The notes below the pieces were generated by a model. That model saw only the letters and a program-made list of their open reading frames with translations. It was not told the origin of the DNA and did no database searches. Below, one piece after another: positions 7,162 to 14,128 of a stretch of 25,603 nucleotides of DNA. This DNA comes from an uncultured Chloroflexota bacterium (GTDB lineage Bacteria > Chloroflexota > Dehalococcoidia > CAUJGQ01), in contig CALFMN010000239.1 of the NCBI GenBank assembly GCA_937879875.1, positions 1 to 25,603 of the forward strand. Direction: 5' to 3'. The stretch's first letter is position 1, and every line of letters starts with the position of its first letter. Position numbers and translations under genes: made by a program.

Positions 7162-8205
7162 TTACGCGACCGGCTCGGCTTGTGCGATCTCGGCCATCAG
7201 CTCCAGCGCCTCGTCCTGATCGGTGCGGATCGTGAGGCCCGTGGCGCCGGCGTCTTCCCAGGCCCGATACCGCTCGCGGATGCGTGCCGGCGTGCCGGCC
7301 AGCGCCATCTCATCGCAGTACTCGTCCGGAATCGCCTCCATCGCCTCGCCCTTGCGACCGGCGAGGTATAGCTCCTGGATCGACTTCGCCGCGTCGCCGT
7401 AGCCGCGGCGCACCATCATGTCGTTGTGAAAGTTCTTGTCGCGGTGGCCCATGCCGCCGACGTAGAGCGCGATCTGCGGCTTCATCGTGCGGAATGCCGC
7501 GCGCACATCATCGGTAATCGTGACCGTGGTGCTGGCCTGAATCTCGAAGTCTTTGAGCGACTTGCCGCCTCCGGCGCGGCGAAAGCCTTCTTCCAGCCAG
7601 GGCCGGTAGGTCTGCATGCTGCCGGGCACGAAGCCAAGCGGCAGCCAGCCATCGGCAAGCTCAGCAGTGAGCTTGACGTTCGACTCCGTGCCGGTGCCGA
7701 GCCAGATCGGCAGCTTCGGGTTCGTATGCAGGATGCTTTTGAGCGGCTTGCCGATGCCCAGCGCTCCCTCGCCGGTGTAGGGCAGCGAGATCTCGCGGCC
7801 CTGGTGGCTGACCGGCTCCTCACGGGCGAAGATCTTGCGCATGATCTGCACGTAGTCGCGGATGCGGTAGTACGGCTTGCCCCAGGGCTGGCCGTACCAG
7901 CCCTCCACGATCTGCGGCCCGGAGACGCCGAGCCCGGCGATCACGCGGCCACCGGAGAGCGCATCGACCGTGGCGGCCTGCATCGCTGCCATCGCCGGCG
8001 TGCGCCCGGCGAGCTGCATGATGCCCGTGCCCAGGCGGATGCGCGTCGTCAGGGCGGCGATGTAGGCGAGCGGCGAGATCGCGTCCGAGCCGTATGCCTC
8101 GGCTGTCCAGAGCGAGTCGTAGCCGAGCCGCTCGGCGAGCAGGATGCGCTCCATGGGCAGGCGCAGCTCCGCGCCGGAGTAACCGATCGCCAGACCGAGT
8201 TTCAT
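7162..8205 (-). CDS. LLM-class (luciferase-like) F420-dependent oxidoreductase
   Basis: A 347-aa TIM-barrel enzyme of the bacterial luciferase-like superfamily. Typical features are MKLGLAIGYSG at strand 1, AERLGYDSLWTAEAYGSDAISPLAYIAALTTRIRLGTGI, then ATVDALSGGRVIAGLGVSGPQIVEGWYG, and near the C-terminus MALAGTPARIRERYRAWEDAGATGLTI. These match the F420-binding group (LLM class F420-dependent oxidoreductases) rather than FMN luciferases, and length is normal. Such enzymes act in the cytosol on varied, mostly unknown ketones, alcohols or xenobiotics. A good GGAGG lies seven bases before the ATG. It diverges from the DUF433 gene. The substrate cannot be predicted. Confidence 0.88.
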   Translation of the reverse strand: MKLGLAIGYSGAELRLPMERILLAERLGYDSLWTAEAYGSDAISPLAYIAALTTRIRLGTGIMQLAGRTPAMAAMQAATVDALSGGRVIAGLGVSGPQIVEGWYGQPWGKPYYRIRDYVQIMRKIFAREEPVSHQGREISLPYTGEGALGIGKPLKSILHTNPKLPIWLGTGTESNVKLTAELADGWLPLGFVPGSMQTYRPWLEEGFRRAGGGKSLKDFEIQASTTVTITDDVRAAFRTMKPQIALYVGGMGHRDKNFHNDMMVRRGYGDAAKSIQELYLAGRKGEAMEAIPDEYCDEMALAGTPARIRERYRAWEDAGATGLTIRTDQDEALELMAEIAQAEPVA

Positions 8206-8303
8206 TTCGATCCTCCGGGTAGTGAACCGCCGGCCGCCGCTGCCGTGTCGATCGTGCCTGCCGGCCAGTTCATCATAGCGGCTGCGCGGCCCGGCGGAAC
8301 TGG

Positions 8304-8309
8304 TAGAAT
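8304..8309 (+). promoter_or_regulatory. -10 box placed for a leaderless transcript
   Basis: TAGAAT is followed by six bases (AGGGGC) and the ATG at 8316, the same geometry as at 3607-3619. The GGGG is too near the ATG to be a normal ribosome site. No convincing -35 is seen. Confidence 0.45.
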
Positions 8310-8315
8310 AGGGGC

Positions 8316-8663
8316 ATGACCACGCACGAACTCTCTGAAGCCGAGGAGATGGCGCGGGTACCGGGCATCATCTACGTTGATGGCGCTGCCGGCCGGCGCG
8401 CCCGGATCGCAGGCACAGGGCTTGAGGTGTTCGAGTTGATCGAGGCCTGGCTCTCGGCCGATCGGAATGTGGCCTGGCTGCTCGAAGCATATCCGTGGAT
8501 GACGCGGGAGCAGGTGCAGGCCGCACTCGACTTCTATACGCTCTTCCCCGAAGAGATTGACGCTCGCCTGGCGCGCGAGTGGGAGATCGATCGCATGGTG
8601 GAAGAGGCCGGTGGCATGACGCCTGAATTGATGGAGCGCATCGCGTCTCTGCCGCGGCTATAG
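8316..8663 (+). CDS. DUF433-domain protein, antitoxin-like
   Basis: A 115-aa protein. Residues about 15-75 match the DUF433 pattern: PGIIYVDGAAGRRARIAGTGLEVFELIEAW, then NVAWLLEAYPWMTREQVQAALDFYTLFPEEID, a small helix-turn-helix-like fold. The C-terminal helix carries acidic and basic residues. DUF433 proteins are commonly paired with DUF5615 PIN-like proteins and are thought to be the antitoxin of a VapBC-like system. Here the DUF5615 gene is present but points the other way, with one base between the stop codons. No signal or membrane segment is seen. The start is set by a -10 box six bases upstream. Confidence 0.8.
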   Translation: MTTHELSEAEEMARVPGIIYVDGAAGRRARIAGTGLEVFELIEAWLSADRNVAWLLEAYPWMTREQVQAALDFYTLFPEEIDARLAREWEIDRMVEEAGGMTPELMERIASLPRL

Positions 8664-8664
8664 T

Positions 8665-9042
8665 TCAGCGCGTGGCGGTTGGCTTGAGGAAATCCGCAAG
8701 ATAGGGCGGTATCCCGAAGGGATGGTTCCGAACGTACGCCTCGATGGCGCGGGCCATACTCCCATAGTCGCCACGGGCAAACGAACGCGAGAGGATCAGC
8801 ACTCCCGCATGCGGGAGACCCTCGGCTGCGAACTGCTTTGTGAAGCGAACAAAGTCATCGAGGTTGAGGGTGATGAGGACTCGTCCTTCGCGCGCGGCGA
8901 ACGCCAGTTGGTCGGGATCCTCCGCCTTCAGCCGGCCGGCCTCTCGGGTGGTGAGCACGTCGAAACCGGCGGCGCGCAAGGGCGGCGCGACCTGCACGGG
9001 CACGTCTTCATCCAGATAGAGGCGCGGACGGGCGGGGCTCAC
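8665..9042 (-). CDS. DUF5615 PIN-like protein, toxin-like
   Basis: The conserved part reads PRLYLDEDVPVQVAPPLRAAGFDVLTTREAGRLKAEDPDQLAFAAREGRVLITLNLDDFVRF, the DUF5615 PIN-like fold. The acidic residues expected for a metal-dependent nuclease are visible: LDED near the start, EDPD, and NLDDF. Such proteins are presumed RNases of VapC type. The frame is open back to 9228, but the extra N-terminus is Arg/Ala-rich and lacks homology-like features. I prefer the GTG at 9042 (125 aa, normal family length); the ATG at 9078 is an alternative. Neither has a good ribosome site. The convergent DUF433 gene is its likely partner. Confidence 0.75.
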   Translation of the reverse strand: MSPARPRLYLDEDVPVQVAPPLRAAGFDVLTTREAGRLKAEDPDQLAFAAREGRVLITLNLDDFVRFTKQFAAEGLPHAGVLILSRSFARGDYGSMARAIEAYVRNHPFGIPPYLADFLKPTATR

Positions 9043-9243
9043 CCGTGCATGGTGCGCCTGACCGCTTTGTATGCGCATCCGCGGTTGCCGGCGAGTACGC
9101 AGCCATGACCGCGGCAGGTCGGCTTTCCCTCGATGCTGCCCGAATAGGCTTTGTCGGGCGGTGGGCGCTGCCCGAGCAATACGCGGAGCGTCATGCGCCG
9201 ATGATAGGGTGAATCGTGCTCCGGCCAAAGATGGCCGGCTTGC

Positions 9244-9272
9244 TTGACAACGTCGCTGTCCGGCGCGATACT
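9244..9272 (+). promoter_or_regulatory. strong promoter of the ArsR operon
   Basis: TTGACA (9244-9249) and GATACT (9267-9272) are separated by 17 bp. A start point near 9279 coincides with the GTG at 9280, so the operon mRNA is probably leaderless. Confidence 0.75.
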
Positions 9273-9291
9273 TAATAATGTGCTTAACTAT
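9268..9291. promoter_or_regulatory. probable ArsR autoregulatory operator
   Basis: ATACTTAA and TTAACTAT are inverted repeats with seven of eight matches around an 8-bp centre. The site covers the -10 box, the presumed transcription start and the start codon, ideal for autorepression by the encoded ArsR protein. AT-rich inverted repeats are normal ArsR targets. Binding is inferred. Confidence 0.5.
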
Positions 9292-9627
9292 TCAGCCTCG
9301 CTCGATCGCGTGTTCCAGGCGCTTGCGGACCCCACGCGCCGGGGCATGGTGGAACGCTTGAGCCGCGGGCCGGCTTCGGTCAGCGATCTCGCCAAACCGC
9401 TGCCCATGTCGCTGCCGGCGGTGGTCCAGCACCTCCAGGTGTTGGAGGCGAGCGGGCTCGTGCGCTCCGAGAAAGTGGGGCGGGTCCGCACCTGCCGTAT
9501 CGAGCCGCAGGCGCTGAGGATGGCCGAGCATTGGATCGCCGAGCGACGGACGGGTTGGGAGCGCCGCCTCGATCGGCTCAGCGACTATCTCGCGGAGCAC
9601 CCCGAAGAACCGGATCAGAAGGAGTAA
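9280..9627 (+). CDS. ArsR-family winged-helix repressor
   Basis: A 115-aa regulator starting at GTG 9280 (LNYSASLDRVFQALADPTRRGMVERLSRG), the usual opening of the ArsR group found with SRPBCC genes. The winged-helix follows: SVSDLAKPLPMSLPAVVQHLQVLEASGLVRSEKVGRVRTCRIEP. No CxC metal motif is visible, so it is not a classical arsenic or zinc sensor. The longer frame starting at TTG 9244 would begin inside the -35 box and is rejected. It is followed by an SRPBCC gene after three bases and a RibD-like gene, an operon arrangement frequent in soil bacteria. It probably represses its own operon until an unknown small molecule is bound. Confidence 0.87.
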   Translation: MLNYSASLDRVFQALADPTRRGMVERLSRGPASVSDLAKPLPMSLPAVVQHLQVLEASGLVRSEKVGRVRTCRIEPQALRMAEHWIAERRTGWERRLDRLSDYLAEHPEEPDQKE

Positions 9628-9630
9628 GCC

Positions 9631-10104
9631 ATGAGCGAGCGATCCGTCACACACGCCACTTTCGTCATCGAGCGCACCTACGACGCCTCACCGGCGCGGG
9701 TGTTCGCCGCCTGGGCCGATCCCGCGGCCAAGTCCCGCTGGTTCGCGGGTCCGGACGACTGGCAGTCCGGCAAGCACGAGCTCGACTTCCGGGTCGGCCG
9801 CCGCGAGCGCGTCAGCGGCGGCCCGCAGGGCGGCCCGGTCCATACCTTCGATGCCCGTTACCACGACATCGTGCCGAACGCGCGCATCATCTCCAGCTAC
9901 GACATGTACATGGACGAGACACGAATTTCGGCCTCACTGGCCACGGTCGAGTTCAAGCCGGAGGGCGCCGGCACGCGGCTGATCTACACCGAGCAGGGCG
10001 CCTTCCTCGACGGCCACGATAACCCGGCGCAGCGCGAGCAGGGCACGGCCGAGCTGCTGGACGCGCTGGGCGCGGAGCTTTCGCGCGAACCCGCAAACGC
10101 CTGA
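9631..10104 (+). CDS. SRPBCC/AHSA1-domain protein
   Basis: A 157-aa START-like (Bet v1 fold) protein: FVIERTYDASPARVFAAWADPAAKSRWFAGPD at the N-terminus, GGPVHTFDARYHDIVPNARIISSYDM in the middle, and VEFKPEGAGTRLIYTEQGAFLDG near the end, all typical of the AHSA1 / activator of Hsp90 ATPase homologue-1 type. These proteins form a hydrophobic cavity and bind small lipophilic ligands; no enzyme activity is assigned. A strong AAGGAG precedes the ATG and only three bases separate it from the ArsR stop, so the two are co-transcribed and probably respond to the same compound. Confidence 0.88.
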   Translation: MSERSVTHATFVIERTYDASPARVFAAWADPAAKSRWFAGPDDWQSGKHELDFRVGRRERVSGGPQGGPVHTFDARYHDIVPNARIISSYDMYMDETRISASLATVEFKPEGAGTRLIYTEQGAFLDGHDNPAQREQGTAELLDALGAELSREPANA

Positions 10105-10162
10105 CGGGCGCAGGTGAATCGACCTGCTCGCAGTGCACCTGGCATCCGTCAGCAACAACACG

Positions 10163-10178
10163 GCTGAGGAAACTCAGC
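10163..10178 (+). other. GNRA-loop hairpin before the third operon gene
   Basis: GCTGAG and CTCAGC form a perfect 6-bp stem closed by the tetraloop GAAA, ending 21 bases before the GTG at 10200. It could stabilise or process the operon mRNA between the second and third genes. A weaker pair GCAGGT/ACCTGC lies at 10110-10127. Confidence 0.4.
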
Positions 10179-10199
10179 AAGCAAACGGAGGACAACACC

Positions 10200-10748
10200 G
10201 TGCAAATCCGCACGCATATCGGCGTTAGCCTCGACGGCTTCATGGGGCTGGCCGACGGCGCCCCGGTGTGGAACGCCATACCCACGTTCGTTCCGGGAGA
10301 ATCGCACGGCTATCCCGAGTTCATCGAGCCGTGCAAGGCCGTCGTCGTCGGCCGCACCACCTTTGATTACGGTCACGCCTACTGGACCGAGCAGGGGGGC
10401 TGGCCCTGGCCGAACCTGACGGTCTACGTCCTGACCTCACGCCCGCTCCCGGATCATCGGCACGAAGGCGTCGCCGCTTCGCAGGGCGGCCCGGCGGAGC
10501 TGCTGGAGCAGCTACGAAACGCAGGCCTGGCAGGCGACGTGCAACTGCTCGGCGGACCGCGCGTGATCCGCTCCTTCCTGGAACTCGGTGCGGTCGACTG
10601 GCTGGGGGTGGTCGTGCTGCCGGTCTTGCTAGGCGGGGGGATACCGCTCTTCGCCGCGGGAACCATCCCGCATTCGGCACTGCGGCTGGAGCGGCACCAC
10701 GCCTTCCCCGACGGCGCGGTACAGCTCGTCTATCAGCAGGCGACCTGA
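10200..10748 (+). CDS. RibD C-terminal / dihydrofolate reductase-like protein
   Basis: A 182-aa protein of the RibD_C/DHFR superfamily: MQIRTHIGVSLDGFMG at strand 1, KAVVVGRTTFDYG at the first nucleotide-contacting loop, LTVYVLTSRPLP, then GDVQLLGGPRVIRSFLELGAVDWLGVVVLPVLLGGGIPLF. The family fold binds NADPH or a flavin-like cofactor, but stand-alone members have largely unknown substrates and are not housekeeping DHFR. Translation starts at a GTG preceded by GGAGG at good spacing. It is the third gene of the ArsR operon and may chemically modify the inducing compound. It ends before a strong hairpin shared with the convergent LuxR gene. Confidence 0.85.
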   Translation: MQIRTHIGVSLDGFMGLADGAPVWNAIPTFVPGESHGYPEFIEPCKAVVVGRTTFDYGHAYWTEQGGWPWPNLTVYVLTSRPLPDHRHEGVAASQGGPAELLEQLRNAGLAGDVQLLGGPRVIRSFLELGAVDWLGVVVLPVLLGGGIPLFAAGTIPHSALRLERHHAFPDGAVQLVYQQAT

Positions 10749-10789
10749 AGACCGCCCTCGATCCGAACCGCCGGCGGCTGCGGCGCGGC

Positions 10790-10829
10790 GTGAGGCGCTG
10801 GCGTCCCAAACGAAACGCCAGCGCCTCAC
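10790..10829. terminator. bidirectional terminator-like hairpin, 15-bp perfect stem
   Basis: GTGAGGCGCTGGCGT (10790-10804) and ACGCCAGCGCCTCAC (10815-10829) are exact reverse complements around a 10-nt loop. It lies between the convergent RibD-like and LuxR genes, and its right arm contains the LuxR stop codon. No T-tract follows, so termination is inferred from position and stem strength. Confidence 0.65.
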
Positions 10830-13800
10830 TCGACCAGACCGTGGCGCAGGGCGTAGGCGGCGGCCTCGGTGCGGTTGGAGCAGGCGGTCTTGTTGAGGAT
10901 GCTGCGCACGTGCTGGAAGACCGTGTTCACGCTGATCACCAGCCGCGCGGCGATCTCACGGTTGCTCTTACCCGCGGCCAGCAGCCGCAGCACCTCGGCC
11001 TCGCGTCCGGAGAGGCCATCGGGATAGATCGGGGCAACCGGACGCTCGCGCGGCCCGCCGCGTAGATCGGCCAGCACCCGCTCCCGCCACGGCTCGCCGG
11101 CGCCGTGCTCTTCGTAGAGTGCCAGCGCCGCGGCCAGCTTCTCGCCCGCCTGCACACGCCGGCCGGCGGCCAGCAAGGCACGGCCCCACAGGTGCAGCGC
11201 CTCCGCTTCCTCCCAGACCAGCGTGTAGCGGCGAAGGGTCTGCACAGCGCGGGCGAAGAGCGCCTCGGCCTGCTGTACCTGGCCTTCCATTGCGGCGATC
11301 ATCGCGGCCGCGAGAGCAAGGCGGCCGGCGCACGCCCGCCACTCCTCCTCATTTGCCATGATGGCGCGGCAGCGAGTCAGGTGTTGCTTCGCATCGGCAA
11401 GCCGGTCCGTCTCCGCGCAGAGCAGAGCCAGCTGCAGGCGGGCGAGCAGCTCGACGAACTGGCTCTGGCCCTCCTCCGCGAGGCCGAGCACCTGCGCGAG
11501 GGCGGCGTCGGCGCGCGCACCATCGCCGCGCAGGCGATACAACACGCCGAGCCGATAAATACTATCCCACTCGTTGTAGCGGTTCCCCATCCGGCGCACC
11601 GACGCGACCGTCGCCGTCCACACGGTTTCAGCTCGCTCCCAGTCCCCGTCTTTCAGGGCCAGAATGGGCACCATGTAGGGCGGTCAGCCGCGGGACCCGC
11701 CGGCAGGGTACAGCTCAGCCAAGCTCTGCCGGGCCGTGTCCAGGTCACCAGTCTCGATCTGATGCTCAGCGATGAGCGTGGCGAGATAGAAGCGCTGGTT
11801 CGGCGCGTACTGCACCTGCGGCAGCGCCTGCGCTCGGCGGCAAGCGCGGAGCGCGGCAGCACAATCGCCCAGCCAATCGAGGGCGTTATTCAGCGAGCGC
11901 GTCGTGGAAAAGGGCAGCATGGGGTCGTTCAGGCGATTCGCCTCATGCCACGCGTGTTCCAGCAGCTCGAGCCCTTCGGCGGGCTGGCCGCACCAGGGCA
12001 AGAGTTCCCCATACCGGGCGGCGGCGTGCGCGGCCAGCCTCGCGTCCCGCAGGCGCTCACCCAGCGCGACGGCCCGCTCCGCAGCCGCGAGGGCCTCTCC
12101 GAAGCGCATGGCGAAAAAGCAAGCCTGGGCCAGGCCGATGTGCATGTACCCGACGACGGCATTCTCCGGCAGCCGCTCCATCAGCGTCTGCGCCGCGCGG
12201 AAGTGCGCGAGCGCCTTCGGCACATCCATCGTCTGCTGGAAAGTGGAATAGGCGCGGCCCAACTGAGAGTGGATCTCGGCGACCCGTTCGGCGTCACCAA
12301 GGGCTTCATACAGCGCCAGCGCCTGCTCGAAATGCTCAATCCCTTTCAGCAGATCGGCGCCGGACGCGAAAAGGCTGCTGCCGAGCTGTGCCAGTACCTT
12401 CGCCCGGCGTGCGGTGGTGCGCTCTGTCAGGTCTTCTGCCAACAGATCGAGCGCCGCTTGCCAGTGCGCCAGCGCCCCGTGATAGGCAAAGGCGCCCGCG
12501 GCCGCCTCGCCGGCCTGCATCGCGTAGCTGATCGCCTTCTCCGGATCGGCCAGCGCGCCTGCCAGGCGGTAGTGCTCCGCCAGTGCGGCCAGGTGCGCCG
12601 TGAGGTTGCCCGCGTTGACCTGCTCGATCGCCTCGGCCGCGCGCAGATGCAGCCGCTGCCGGCGCGGCAGGCTGATCGCGTCGGCGATCGTCTGGCGGAT
12701 CAGCGCGTGCGCGAAGTCGTAGCCGCTTGCCTGCTCGGTAAGCAACCCGGCCGCGAGCACCTCGTCCAGCGGCTCCAATAGCTCATCGGGCTGCCCCGTG
12801 CTCATCGCGGTCAGGACTTCGTAGCGGATGCCAGTGCCAAGCACCGCTGCCGCCTGCAGCACCGCGTTGGCCGGCTCGCTCAGCCGCGCCAGGCGGGTGC
12901 CGATCACCTGGCGGACACCTTCCGGCACGCTCCAGCCGGCGCCTGCGGCAACCGTCGCGCTGAAGTCCACGCCGTCCGCCGCGAGTTGACGCACCAGCTC
13001 GGTGATGAAGAAGGGGTTGCCTTCCGTTTCGTCGTACACACGCTCGGCCAGCCGCGGCGCTGCCGGCGTTCCGATCAGCGCCGCGATCAGCAGGGTCACT
13101 TCGCGCGGGAGCAGCGGGCGCAGCTGCAGACGCTCCACCGTCCGCTGCCGCGTGACGTCGGCGAGCGCGGCGTGCAGAGGATGCGTGCGAGGAATGTCCA
13201 GGCTGCGATACGTCGCCGCCAGCAGGACAGGCGCCTCGGACAGCCGCCGCCCGACATGCTGAAGGAGGGCGAGGGAGGCAGCATCGGCCCAGTGCAGATC
13301 CTCCAGCACGAGCAGCAGACCACCGCCGGCGGCGCGGGCGGCAGCCAGCAACAGGTCCGTCACCGCCTCGAACAGGCGATAGCGATCCAGCTCCGGCGAC
13401 TCGGCCCGCTTGGCGGCCAGGTCCGGCAGCTGGTCAAGCAGCTCGGGCAGCAGCAGGGCGATCTGAGCACCACCGCTGCCGAGCTGAGCGCGGAGCTGGT
13501 CGGGCTCGCTGCCGCGGAGGTAGCCGCGTAACGCTTCGGCAAATGGGAGGTAGGGCGGCATACCCTCGCCGTCGTAGCTGTGCCCGAGCAGCACCAGCAC
13601 GCCCGCCGCCCGCGCCTGCTGTGCGAACTCGGCCAGCAGCCGCGTCTTGCCGATGCCGGGCTCGCCCGCGACCAGCGCCACGCCGCCCTCGCCCTGTCTC
13701 GCCGCAGCGAGACAGGCGTGCAGCCGCGCCAGCTCGCGCTCGCGGCCGACGAAGGGCGAACGGCTCCAAAACTGCGGCACGATCGGCGCCTCGCCTGCCT

Positions 13801-13858
13801 CATTCGCGTGAACAGCCGCGCAGCTTCGGCTGCGCAGGCGGATGAACGTAATCGCCAT
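10826..13858 (-). pseudogene. LuxR-family AAA ATPase regulator, split by one in-frame TGA
   Basis: One continuous frame of 1,010 codons is interrupted only by a TGA at 11684-11686. The first part (724 aa) has an AAA_16-type ATPase: Walker A GEPGIGKT at 65-72, Walker B LLLVLED at 181-187 with the following LHWAD, then TPR-like helices. The second part (reads from about 11683 to 10826) continues the TPRs and ends in a LuxR/GerE HTH (LSGREAEVLRLLAAGKSNREIAARLVISVNTVFQHVRSILNK). Both halves lie in the same frame, so a single base change (for example CGA to TGA) explains the break. An ATG at 11674 could restart translation nine bases on, but has no ribosome site. Normal relatives are single chains of this length. 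I call it a recent pseudogene; a split functional pair or a sequencing error remains possible. No ribosome site is clear at 13858. Confidence 0.75.
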
Positions 13859-13881
13859 GATACGCCGGCGCGCCTATCCCT

Positions 13882-14014
13882 GACCGCTTCGCGGTCTGTC
13901 CCTTCCCCACAGGGGAAGGGTTCGTTAGCGGAGAACCGGTAGGTCCGAGGGCTACCGGTAGGCCTGAGCCCGCACCCTTCCCCTGTGGGGAAGGGAGACG
14001 CGGCGCAAGCCGCG
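13882..14014. repeat. composite cluster of five hairpins
   Basis: In order: GACCGC-TTC-GCGGTC (13882-13896); CCCTTCCCC-ACA-GGGGAAGGG (13900-13920); ACCGGTAG (13935-13942) with CTACCGGT (13952-13959); the exact reverse complement of the second hairpin (13975-13995); and CGCGGC-GCAA-GCCGCG (13999-14014) with a GNRA loop. The outer and inner parts are roughly mirror-symmetric, so the whole region can also fold as one large inverted repeat. It fills the space between the divergent LuxR pseudogene and the hyuB gene and contains no ORF worth calling. Confidence 0.6.
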
Positions 14015-14128
14015 GCGGGGTTAGGCCGCCGAGCCGCTGCCGGCGGACCCGTGGTTGTGGCACGATGGCGGCGTCAGGCATAGCCATGCGCCCTCGGCGA
14101 GACCCAGAGGCGGCGCAGGAGGCGGATC

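Noticed and set aside
9105..9212. 35-codon plus-strand ORF (LDAARIGFVGRWALPEQYAERHA)
   Set aside because: The peptide looks protein-like and may be a gene fragment, but no family was recognised and no ribosome site is present.
11105..12781. Long plus-strand open frame opposite the split LuxR gene
   Set aside because: Antisense shadow with no domain motifs, driven by GC-rich third positions.
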